From Tistlia consotensis USBA 355 (GTDB taxonomy: Bacteria; Pseudomonadota; Alphaproteobacteria; Kiloniellales; DSM-21159), in contig NZ_FWZX01000018.1 of assembly GCF_900177295.1 (NCBI RefSeq), positions 1 through 64,000 of the forward strand: a DNA stretch of 64,000 bases. The letters are read 5' to 3'. Made by a program: the position numbers and the translations under genes. The notes beneath the pieces were generated by a model. The model did no database searches and was not told where the DNA came from. It saw only the letters and a list, made by a program, of their open reading frames with translations. Of the stretch, positions 28,333-35,584 are shown one piece after another; within the stretch, counting starts at the first letter, position 1, and every line of letters starts with the position of its first letter.

Positions 28333-28380
28333 TGCCCGGCGCGCGCGAGCGCCGGGCGCCGGCGGCCGATCGCCGACGAT

Positions 28381-28396
28381 TCACGCTGGACTCACG
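28381..28396 (+). promoter_or_regulatory. TCACG-N6-TCACG direct repeat after the YcaO pair
   Basis: TCACGCTGGACTCACG has the same two half-sites and 11-base period as the element at 25381-25396. It lies 370 bases before the cytochrome start codon and 49 after the YcaO stop. Confidence 0.5.
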
Positions 28397-28751
28397 GGAC
28401 CTCTGACAATCTCGCCTCGTGGCTGACCGGGTAGCGGGCCACGGGCGGCGAGCCGCCCCCGGGAGGAGACGGAGCGGAGGCGCTCAACGTCAGGCGACCC
28501 GATCTGCCGCCCGACCCTCCCTGCCGCAGCCGGCTGCAGCCTCGGCGCACCCGCCTCTGCGGGGGCCCCCCAGCTCCGGGGGGCGGGTGCGTCTCCTTTT
28601 CCGGCACGGTGGCGAGCCGCCGGCCGGCGCGGCGAGAGAGCCGGCCGGACACCACTCAAGATGGCAGAAATTTTCCCTTTTCGATTGCACTGACCCTCTC
28701 GAAGGCACACCATGCCCGTCGGTCGGTCGGATGTCCGGGGGGGACAGGTCG
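28397..28751. other. Long structured leader before the cytochrome operon
   Basis: About 355 bases without a convincing coding frame; no RiPP-like precursor peptide was recognised. It contains several inverted repeats, the strongest being the hairpin at 28546-28600. An AT-richer stretch at 28660-28695 could be a second promoter close to the cytochrome gene. Confidence 0.45.
28546..28600 (+). terminator. Terminator- or attenuator-like hairpin with U-tract
   Basis: CGCACCCGCC (28546-28555) pairs perfectly with GGCGGGTGCG (28582-28591). Inside it GCCCCCC and GGGGGGC form a competing 7-base stem (28565-28584). TCTCCTTTT follows directly. It may end the YcaO transcript or, if transcription begins at the nearby direct repeat, control read-through into the cytochrome operon. 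Confidence 0.55.
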
Positions 28752-30653
28752 ATGATCCGGAAGATCGTCAACGCCGGCGGCATCGTGCTGGCGCTCCTGC
28801 TGATCGCCGCGACCCTGGGCTGGCTCTGGCTGGAGCGCAGCTGGTCGCGCTGGGACCGGCCCGAAGGACCACTCGCCGAGACCGGCTACCAGGCCTTCAC
28901 CCACGGCGCCTTCGGCCTCGAGGCCCTGCCGGTCAAGTACGCGGCGGTCATCGACAAGGTCTCGGCACCCGCCTTCACGACGACGCTGGAGGACGGCCGC
29001 TCGCCGTGGCGGACCTACGGCTTCATCACCGACGAGAGCGGCAAGGGCGGCGACAGCCAGCTCTGCCAGTCGAACGCCGAGAACCTGCTGCCGCACGGCT
29101 TCGCGGTCACCAACTACCTGCCGCAGCGCGCCATCCAGACGCCGTTGAAGTTCGCCGCGCTGACCTGTGCCTCCTGCCATTCCGGGCGGCTGCGCACCGC
29201 CGAGGGCCTCAGCGAGACGATCACCGGGATGGGCAATCCCGAGCTCGACGTCATCGCCTTCGGCGACGCCGTGCGCAATGCCGTGCTCGACCCGAGCCTG
29301 ACCGCCGGCAAGATCATGGACGCCTACGACCAGGCCTGCCCGAACGACCGGACCGGCTTCTTCACCCGCCAGGTCGAGAAGCTGGTGATGTCGGCCTGGC
29401 TGTCCGGCATCCGGAGCCAGACCGGCTCAGAGACCGGCAAGTACGGCCTGCCCTACCACGGTGCCCAGATGAAGGACGCCGCCGACATCCCGGCCGGCCC
29501 CGGCCGCACGCGGCCGTTCCGCTCGATCGTGCGTGTCGCGCTGAACCTGCCGGGCGAGGAGAACTACGCCTATTCCAAGATCCCGGCGGTCTTCGAGCAG
29601 CGCCGCGACCTGAGGCCGCGCGCCCAGTACGACGGCTCGGTCAGGAATCCGGTGACCCGCAGCTTCATCGCGGTCTACGCCTCGGGCGCCAGCGTGCTGG
29701 CCCTCTCGAAGCCGGAGGTCGCCTGGGACGTGCGCACCGCGGCGGCCTACACCGAGGAGCTCGGCCTCTCGATCCCGGTGCCGAGCTTCGCCGAGACCTT
29801 CCCGAAGCACCTGCCGGACCCGACCCAGGTCGAGGCCGGCTTCCAGGTCTACAAGACCTGGTGCGCCGACTGCCACGGCTACCGCCCGGTCGGCGGCGGC
29901 CAGTGGGTCGCCGAGGGCAGGTGGATCCACCGGTTCGACTATCTCGACGGCCGCGGCGGCGGACCGAAGCTCGGCGTCGATCCGGCGCGCGTGACCTTCC
30001 GCTACGCGAGCCTGCTGCCGCTGTCGATCTGGGCGACGCTGCCCGGCAGCGGCCCCGCGGTCGCGGCCCAGGAGCAGCGCCTCCGGGACGCCGGGGCCGC
30101 CGCCGAGAAGGCCGGCGAGCCGGCGCTCGCCTGGTTCTGGCAGCAGCAGCTCGACGGCTTCCTGCTGGCCAAGCGGCAGTACCGCCTCGGCCATCCGCTC
30201 TACTTCCCGGCCTGCCCGTCCGGCCAGGCGGACTGCGACGAGACGAAGCTGCTGGCCTCGGCGCCGCCCTGCAGCGAGGACGACCCTCAGAAGTGCCAGC
30301 TGACCGACGAGGTCGCCTACTACAACAACCCGGTGCCGGAGCTCTACCTGCGCGCACCCTTCCTGCACAACGGCTCGATCCCGAACGCCCGCCAGCTGAT
30401 CAACCTGGAGCCCCGGCCCGAGCGCTTCTGCCGCGGCGAGAACCTCTACGACCCCGACGCGCTCGGCTTCGTCGCGACCGAGCCCGGGCCCGACGGCCGC
30501 TGCGACGACCCGCGGGTCGCCTTCCTCTTCGACACCACGGAGCTCGGCAACTCGAACCGCGGCCACGACTTCCCGCCCTGGGACCCGAAGACCCTGACCG
30601 ACGAGCAGCGCAGCCAGCTCGAAGCCCTGCTCGCCTACCTGAAGACCCTGTGA
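28752..30653 (+). CDS. Di-haem c-type cytochrome, RoxA/RoxB-like
   Basis: A 633-residue exported protein with an N-terminal signal anchor (residues 5-25) and two haem c sites, C139-A-S-C-H143 and C371-A-D-C-H375. The C-terminal third reads L-R-A-P-F-L-H-N-G-S-I-P, then R-P-E-R-F-C-R-G and F-D-T-T-E-L-G-N-S-N-R-G-H, a pattern I associate with the RoxA/RoxB rubber-oxygenase family and related di-haem oxidases. Many further cysteines suggest disulfides in the periplasm. The family includes dioxygenases and peroxidase-like enzymes; the substrate here cannot be told, and rubber cleavage should not be assumed. The ATG at 28752 is preceded by a G-rich Shine-Dalgarno. First gene of a tight four-gene operon. 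Confidence 0.8.
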   Translation: MIRKIVNAGGIVLALLLIAATLGWLWLERSWSRWDRPEGPLAETGYQAFTHGAFGLEALPVKYAAVIDKVSAPAFTTTLEDGRSPWRTYGFITDESGKGGDSQLCQSNAENLLPHGFAVTNYLPQRAIQTPLKFAALTCASCHSGRLRTAEGLSETITGMGNPELDVIAFGDAVRNAVLDPSLTAGKIMDAYDQACPNDRTGFFTRQVEKLVMSAWLSGIRSQTGSETGKYGLPYHGAQMKDAADIPAGPGRTRPFRSIVRVALNLPGEENYAYSKIPAVFEQRRDLRPRAQYDGSVRNPVTRSFIAVYASGASVLALSKPEVAWDVRTAAAYTEELGLSIPVPSFAETFPKHLPDPTQVEAGFQVYKTWCADCHGYRPVGGGQWVAEGRWIHRFDYLDGRGGGPKLGVDPARVTFRYASLLPLSIWATLPGSGPAVAAQEQRLRDAGAAAEKAGEPALAWFWQQQLDGFLLAKRQYRLGHPLYFPACPSGQADCDETKLLASAPPCSEDDPQKCQLTDEVAYYNNPVPELYLRAPFLHNGSIPNARQLINLEPRPERFCRGENLYDPDALGFVATEPGPDGRCDDPRVAFLFDTTELGNSNRGHDFPPWDPKTLTDEQRSQLEALLAYLKTL

Positions 30654-30660
30654 GGCCGCC

Positions 30661-31281
30661 ATGGCCGCCGCAGCCCCCCAGGCGATCCGATCCATCGGCC
30701 GGCGCGAGGCGGCACGCCTCGAAGCCGTCTCGGTCACGCTGCTGCTGCTGGCAGTGGGCTTTGCGCTCGCGATGTTCGGCGGCCTCGTCGCCGGCGACGC
30801 CGACTTCTTCCGCGCCCATGCCAGCGCCTGGGTCTCGGCGCTGCTGGCGACCCCGGCGCTGTCCGTCTTCGTGCGCCGCTTCGGGCGCGCGCCGCTCGGC
30901 GACTGGTGGCGGCTGTTCTGGAGCGCCGGCTGGGTGATGATGGCCGTGCACCTCTGGTGGGGCCTCGGCGCCCTGCACCAGTGGGACGCCGCCAGCGTCT
31001 TCCAGCGCCAGGGCTTCCTGGTCGCCGCGCCGATCTTCCTGATCCAGGCGATCTGGCCGCTCGACGTCGCGCTGGCCTGGACGCGGCGCGACTGGGCCCG
31101 GGCCGCGGGCGGGTACCGCTGGTGGCAGGCGCTGGCCGGGCTCGCCGTGTTCCTGACCTTCTTCGTCTCGCTGGTCGTCTTCCGCAACGACCTCGAGAGC
31201 CTCGTCCTCGGCCTGGTCCAGGCCGCGGCGGTGCTGCTCGCCGGACTGCTCAGAAAGCTCGACAGGGAGGGCGCGGCATGA
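30661..31281 (+). CDS. Small multi-pass membrane protein A of the cytochrome operon
   Basis: A 206-residue membrane protein with about five hydrophobic helices (near residues 22-45, 55-70, 85-105, 118-135 and 155-195). The third helix contains M-M-A-V-H-L-W-W-G-L-G, with a buried histidine that could serve as a haem or metal ligand. It is paralogous to the next gene, which has V-H-L-W-F-G-F-G at the same place. The start lies seven bases after the cytochrome stop, and the next gene overlaps its end by four bases, so it belongs to the operon. No family name is known to me. A membrane anchor or electron-accepting partner for the di-haem protein is an inference. Confidence 0.75.
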   Translation: MAAAAPQAIRSIGRREAARLEAVSVTLLLLAVGFALAMFGGLVAGDADFFRAHASAWVSALLATPALSVFVRRFGRAPLGDWWRLFWSAGWVMMAVHLWWGLGALHQWDAASVFQRQGFLVAAPIFLIQAIWPLDVALAWTRRDWARAAGGYRWWQALAGLAVFLTFFVSLVVFRNDLESLVLGLVQAAAVLLAGLLRKLDREGAA

Positions 31282-31826
31282 ACGGAACGCTGGTCAGGCC
31301 GCCGGTCGCGGTGCTGCTGCTCTTCGCGTTCGGCTTCGCGCTCTCGATCTTCGCCGGCCTGATGGCGAGCAACGCCGCCTATGCCCGCGCGCAGTACACG
31401 ATCTGGCCCTGCCTGCTGCTCGGCGGCTGGGCGACGGCGATCCTGATCCGCCGGGCGCCGGCGCTCGGCCGAACCGGCTGGCGGGCCTGGTGGATCGGCG
31501 GCCTGGTCGCCTACCTGGTCCACCTCTGGTTCGGCTTCGGCGTGATCTACGGCTGGAGCTTCGCCGCGGTCTATGCCGGCCAGGGCAGCCTGGTCGCCAG
31601 CGCCAACTTCGCGCTCGCCCTGCTGTGGCTGGCCAGCGCGCTGGTGCCGGCCGAGGGGCGGCCCTGGATCGTCCTGCACCTCGCGACGGCAGCGCTCTTC
31701 ATCGCCGCGAGCCTGGGCTCGACGCTGCTCTTCGCGCGCGGCCCGAGCTGGGCCGGCGGCCTGGCGCTCGCCGTCGCCTGGCTGGCCGCCCTCTATCTGC
31801 GCTTGACGAGGGGAGAGGATCGATGA
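31278..31826 (+). CDS. Small multi-pass membrane protein B (paralogue of A)
   Basis: A 182-residue membrane protein with about five helices, homologous to protein A. It shares the pattern V-H-L-W-[WF]-G-[LF]-G, an aromatic loop, then Q-G-x-L-V-A, in the same order. It overlaps both neighbours by four bases (ATGA-type), giving translational coupling along the operon. The conserved membrane histidine again suggests a cofactor site or functional channel residue. It lacks the cytoplasmic N-terminal stretch of protein A. The two may form a heteromeric membrane unit. Function is unknown. Confidence 0.75.
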   Translation: MNGTLVRPPVAVLLLFAFGFALSIFAGLMASNAAYARAQYTIWPCLLLGGWATAILIRRAPALGRTGWRAWWIGGLVAYLVHLWFGFGVIYGWSFAAVYAGQGSLVASANFALALLWLASALVPAEGRPWIVLHLATAALFIAASLGSTLLFARGPSWAGGLALAVAWLAALYLRLTRGEDR

Positions 31827-33091
31827 CGGTCACAGCCCATCCGAGCGAGCCTTCCGCCAACCGCGCCGCGCTGCACGTCACGCACCGCGCCAGCGACGGC
31901 CCGACCGACAGGCCGAGCGACTGGGAGCGGCCGAAGGGCGCGAAGCCGACGCCCCCGGGCGTCCCTGGCTCCTTCCTGCTGGTGCAGTTCTGGCGCGACA
32001 TCTTCGGCAAGGAGGTGCAGAGCGCGGCGACCTACTCCTACCTCTGGATGGCAGACCAGATGGGCCACATCGCGATCGGCCTGCTGGTCCAGGTCGTCGG
32101 CTACTTCGTCTTCAACCGCCTGGGCACCTGGGTGCCGGGGCTGGCGTGGCTGCTCGCCTGGGCCAACGGCCTGTCGTTCCTGCTGGTCTCCGGCGTCGTC
32201 TCGTTCTGGGAGTTCCGCGCCTACAGCGTCTCCAGGCGCGAGGCGGCCAACCTGCAGTTCCCGTTGGACAACGACCTGCTGCGCCGCAACGCGGTGATCG
32301 CGGCGGTCTACATGATCATCGGCGCCCTGGTCGGCTACGACGTCAACCTGCGCACGCCGGGCGCCTGGACCTGGTTCTGGAACGTCGTGCTGTTCCTCGG
32401 CGCCATGGGCATCTGCGTGGCGGCGGCCCCGCCCTGGCTGCGCCAGAAGATCGTCTGGCAGAAGGCCGCGCTGCCCTATCTGGCGCGCCTCGCCGACCTG
32501 CGCGCGCAGATCGACGAGGAGGTCGCCGAGCAGCTGCGCCGGCTGATCGCGGCGCCCTTCGACAGCAGCCGTCCGCGCCAGATCATGGTCGTCGGGCCGA
32601 TCGGCTCGGGCCGCACCCCGATGGTCTGCGGCCTCGGCACAGAGCTCGCGTTCAAGGGCAAGAAGGTCCGCTACTGCTCGTTCGACACGCTGATGGAGAT
32701 CTCGGACCAGTACGACCTGCCGCGGCCCGACGGCCTGCCGCCGATGGGCAGCTGGGGGCCGAAGAACATCTACTACTGGCCCTGGTTCGAGGCGGAGACG
32801 CTGATCATCGACGACATCAGCCCGATCATCAGCACGGCGATCGAGCGCTTCGGGCCGCAGGCCTTCACCGAGATCCTGGACATCGGCCTGAAGCAGGCGG
32901 CCGGGCAGATCTGCAACCGCAACACCGTCTGGGTCTTCGGCGCCGACGAGAAGGATGTCGCCGAGACCAGGGGCGTGACCTCGCTCGACGAGCTGATCCG
33001 GATCTACGCCAGGGGCATCCAGGACTTCTGCCGGGCCGAGGAGCCGCCGCTCATCGTCCACCTGCCCCGGCCGGCGGCGAGCGCCGGCTGA
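31823..33091 (+). CDS. Membrane-anchored P-loop NTPase-like protein with altered Walker A
   Basis: A 422-residue protein. It has a ~75-residue soluble N-terminus, four membrane helices (about 78-100, 105-132, 155-175 and 185-210), then a cytoplasmic AAA/STAND-like P-loop domain. Walker A reads G258-P-I-G-S-G-R264-T265, with arginine where the catalytic lysine belongs. Walker B is T-L-I-I-D330-D331-I. The rest resembles the DnaA/IstB-type core in order of strands, without a recognisable sensor motif. The K-to-R change may slow or abolish hydrolysis, making it a nucleotide-dependent switch. It is the last gene of the operon, coupled by a four-base overlap. I know no named family with this architecture. 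Confidence 0.75.
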   Translation: MTVTAHPSEPSANRAALHVTHRASDGPTDRPSDWERPKGAKPTPPGVPGSFLLVQFWRDIFGKEVQSAATYSYLWMADQMGHIAIGLLVQVVGYFVFNRLGTWVPGLAWLLAWANGLSFLLVSGVVSFWEFRAYSVSRREAANLQFPLDNDLLRRNAVIAAVYMIIGALVGYDVNLRTPGAWTWFWNVVLFLGAMGICVAAAPPWLRQKIVWQKAALPYLARLADLRAQIDEEVAEQLRRLIAAPFDSSRPRQIMVVGPIGSGRTPMVCGLGTELAFKGKKVRYCSFDTLMEISDQYDLPRPDGLPPMGSWGPKNIYYWPWFEAETLIIDDISPIISTAIERFGPQAFTEILDIGLKQAAGQICNRNTVWVFGADEKDVAETRGVTSLDELIRIYARGIQDFCRAEEPPLIVHLPRPAASAG

Positions 33092-33119
33092 CCGCCGGGC
33101 CGGGCGCACGGGCGGACCG

Positions 33120-33812
33120 TCAGGCCGCGGCGCGGCGCTGCGCCGGGCGGCGCAGCCGCCAGCGCCACCAGACGATCACCGGCGCCAGCAGCAAGGTCGG
33201 GCCGAGCCAGCGCGCGAGCTCCGGCAGGAACTGGGCGTTGACCACCGTGAAGGCGGTCAGCGCCGCGACGAAGCCACCGGTCATGTGGCCGAGGTGGCGG
33301 CAGATCCGCAGCGCCCCCTGCGGACCGCCGCGCCGGAAGAGCCGGAGGTCGGCCACCGCCTGGCCGCCGCCGATCAGGCCGAAGACCAGCAACACGGGAC
33401 CCGGGAAGGCCTCGCCGCGGGCGAGCTGCAGCAGGCCCCAGGCGATCATCACCGACGCGGCCGACAGCATCGCCGCGGCGAGCGCCCAGTCGAGACGGCG
33501 CGGCCGGCCGTCGCGCAGGCGGGCCGCGCGCCAGCCGACGGCGACCAGATAGAGGCTGAACAGCCCGACCAGGAACAGGAAGGCGTTGGGCTTGAGCACA
33601 GCCATGACCAGCGCATCGGCGACGATCGCCAGCATGGCGACGGCGAAGATCCGGCCGGCACGGCGGTGCCAGAGACCGCCCTTGACGGCGACCATGGCGG
33701 TCAGCCCGGCGGCGAGCGCGAGCGTGCCGCCGATGACGTGGCAGGCGAGCAGCAGGCCGTAGGGCGTCAGGAGGGGCGTCAGGAGGGACGTGAGGGCGGT
33801 CGGCAGGGCCAT
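33120..33812 (-). CDS. DUF2306-like membrane protein
   Basis: A 230-residue membrane protein with about seven hydrophobic helices. The opening H-V-I-G-G-T-L-A-L-A-A-G and K-G-G-L-W-H-R-R-A-G-R-I-F resemble DUF2306 proteins, in which the histidines may bind haem. A second histidine cluster is H-L-G-H-M-T-G-G. The N-terminal peptide contains a short repeat, L-T-S-L-L-T-P-L-L-T-P, encoded by near-identical 12-base units. It is divergent from the LytTR regulator, and such membrane regulators often control a divergent membrane-protein gene. Function unknown. Confidence 0.7.
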   Translation of the reverse strand: MALPTALTSLLTPLLTPYGLLLACHVIGGTLALAAGLTAMVAVKGGLWHRRAGRIFAVAMLAIVADALVMAVLKPNAFLFLVGLFSLYLVAVGWRAARLRDGRPRRLDWALAAAMLSAASVMIAWGLLQLARGEAFPGPVLLVFGLIGGGQAVADLRLFRRGGPQGALRICRHLGHMTGGFVAALTAFTVVNAQFLPELARWLGPTLLLAPVIVWWRWRLRRPAQRRAAA

Positions 33813-33821
33813 GGTGACCTC

Positions 33822-33865
33822 GTCGGTTGGATCGAAGGGTTGGGTCGGTTGGATCGAAGGGTTGG
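33822..33865. repeat. Two perfect 22-bp tandem repeats plus decayed copies
   Basis: The unit starts GTCGGTTGGATCGAAGGG and is present exactly twice in 33822-33843 and 33844-33865. Degenerate copies of TCGAAGGG-type segments continue to about 33890. It occupies the divergent promoter region of the DUF2306 and LytTR genes. A neighbouring 12-base unit (GGCGTCAGGAGG) is repeated at 33763-33786 within the DUF2306 coding start. Confidence 0.75.
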
Positions 33866-33999
33866 GCCGAAGGGATCGGGTCGAAGGGGCGCGTCGGGAG
33901 CCCCGGACGCCAAGCTGGCCGGCCGCCGCGTGCCCGGCCAGCGGATCTGCGCCGGCGGGCGTCCCTTCTTCGCGACGGGCGTGCTAGCGTCCCTTCACG

Positions 34000-34818
34000 A
34001 TGCGTGAAGGGATCGTCGGCCGCGCCCAGTTCCTCGCCGCCCGCCTGCTGCCGCCGCTCGCGGTCGGCCTGCTGCTGGCGGCCCTGGGGCCGTTCGGCAC
34101 CTTCGAGAGCCTCGGCTTCGGCCGGCGCGCCCTCTTCTGGTGCGGCGCCGTCGGGCTCAACTGGGTGATCGGCGAGCTGGCGATGCGCACCGTGCCGGCG
34201 ACCCTGCCCGGCCGCTGGACGCGGCATCGGCTCGTCGCCCCGCTGGCATCGTCGCTGGTCGTCTCGCTGCCGGCCACCGCCGTGGTCGCGGGGCTGTCGG
34301 CCCTGCTCAGCCTCGGCATGCCGGCCCTGCCGAGGCTCTACGGCGAGGTGCTGCTGGTCACCGCGGCGATCTCGCTCGCCCTCTACCGGCCGGGCCAGGC
34401 GTCGCCCGGCGCCGAGCGCGAACCGCAGCCCGAGCGCGCTCCCTCGCCGTCGCCCGGGCCCGAGCCGGACCTCTTCGCCCGGCGCATCCCGGCCTCGCTG
34501 GAGGGCCGCCTGCTCTGCCTGGAGATGGAGGACCACTACCTGCGCATCCACACCGACCGCGGCAGCGCCCTGGTGCTCTGCCGCATGGAGGACGCGGCCC
34601 GCGAGCTCGACGGCCGGGGCCTCCGGGTGCACCGCTCCTGGTGGGTCGCCAGCGATGCCCTGGCCGGCAGCGAGCGCGACGGCCAGCGCCTGCTGCTGCG
34701 GCTCGACAACGGCCTCCGCGTACCGGTCGGCAAGACCTACCGCGCCGCCCTCAAGGGCGCCGGCTGGCTCCAGGGCCTGGCACCAGCCGGCGAAACCTCG
34801 ACGCCCTCGCGACGTTAG
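34000..34818 (+). CDS. Membrane-anchored LytTR-family transcriptional regulator
   Basis: A 272-residue protein with four predicted membrane helices in residues 10-130, a proline-rich linker, and a C-terminal LytTR DNA-binding domain from about 165 to 255. That domain reads L-C-L-E-M-E-D-H-Y-L-R-I-H-T, then L-R-V-H-R-S-W-W-V and V-P-V-G-K-T-Y-R. This membrane-LytTR arrangement senses unknown signals at the membrane without a separate kinase. It is divergent from the DUF2306 gene across a region carrying tandem repeats, which may include its target sites because LytTR proteins bind paired direct repeats. Confidence 0.87.
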   Translation: MREGIVGRAQFLAARLLPPLAVGLLLAALGPFGTFESLGFGRRALFWCGAVGLNWVIGELAMRTVPATLPGRWTRHRLVAPLASSLVVSLPATAVVAGLSALLSLGMPALPRLYGEVLLVTAAISLALYRPGQASPGAEREPQPERAPSPSPGPEPDLFARRIPASLEGRLLCLEMEDHYLRIHTDRGSALVLCRMEDAARELDGRGLRVHRSWWVASDALAGSERDGQRLLLRLDNGLRVPVGKTYRAALKGAGWLQGLAPAGETSTPSRR

Positions 34819-34919
34819 GCTATTTTCCGCCGCATCCCAGCAATGTCCGGCCCTCGGCGGCCCAGGAATTGCCGCAAGCCTCCGGTATTCGGCGGTCTGT
34901 CAAGGCGTGGAGTCGCTTG

Positions 34920-35558
34920 GTGTCCGAGAGTTCGCCCGGTGAAATCTGCTACGATCCGTCGGATGCGCAGATTCTCTCGGCGGCCGCGGCAGTCGTCGCG
35001 GGCGACGCCTTGCCGGCCCTCGGCGACTATGTCGAGCGTGTGTTCTTCGTCGAGCGGCCGGAGGACCTGGAGCACCCCAAGCTGCGCTTCCTCTACGGCT
35101 ATTGGAGCGGGCTCGCGGCACGCAAGCCAGGCGGCCGGGTCGCCAGGCAGGACGTCGACGTCACCGAGCTCAAGGTCGCGCTCGGCAACCTGCTGCTGCT
35201 CGACGTCGAGCGCGAGGGCCTCGACGCGGTCTACCGGGTCTACGGCAGCGGCGTCGCCGACCAGGCCGGGCGCGACTGGACCGGCTGGCGCGTCTCGGAG
35301 ATGAACCGCCAGGCCCGGACCCCGCTCGCCCTGCTCTACCGCGCCTGCTACCGCGCGGTCTGGGAAACCGGGCGACCGCTCTTCAGCCTCAGCAAGTCGC
35401 CGCCCTGGCTGCCCGCCAGGGCCTGGCAGCGCCTGATCCTGCCGCTCTTCGGACCGGACGGCGACTGCCGCGCGTTCCTGGTCGGCAACGTCCCGGTCGA
35501 GCCGAGGCACATCAGCTACGAGGACCGGCAGAAGATCCGCAAGCGCCACCAGGGCTGA
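34920..35558 (+). CDS. PAS-domain protein (PAS_5-like)
   Basis: A 212-residue soluble protein resembling the alphaproteobacterial PAS_5 group. Its recognisable parts are P-K-L-R-F-L-Y-G-Y-W-S-G-L near residue 55, then L-L-L-L-D-V-E-R and Y-R-V-Y-G-S-G-V-A, and G-R-D-W-T-G-W-R. These proteins carry no output domain and their role is unknown. No ATG fits. GTG at 34920, followed by S-E-S-S-P-G, has GGAG about seven bases upstream and is taken as the start; a TTG at 34917 is equally close. The PAS pocket suggests sensing of a small ligand. Confidence 0.7.
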   Translation: MSESSPGEICYDPSDAQILSAAAAVVAGDALPALGDYVERVFFVERPEDLEHPKLRFLYGYWSGLAARKPGGRVARQDVDVTELKVALGNLLLLDVEREGLDAVYRVYGSGVADQAGRDWTGWRVSEMNRQARTPLALLYRACYRAVWETGRPLFSLSKSPPWLPARAWQRLILPLFGPDGDCRAFLVGNVPVEPRHISYEDRQKIRKRHQG

Positions 35559-35584
35559 CGGCCGGCCGCAGCGGGCGGCCGCGA

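Noticed and set aside
25397..28751. RiPP precursor peptide near the YcaO genes
   Set aside because: Short frames in the gaps have no leader/core-like pattern and no ribosome binding site; none could be supported.
28752..30653. Calling the di-haem protein a rubber oxygenase
   Set aside because: Family resemblance to RoxA/RoxB is visible, but distal residues that define rubber cleavage were not verified and the context gives no hint of polyisoprene use.
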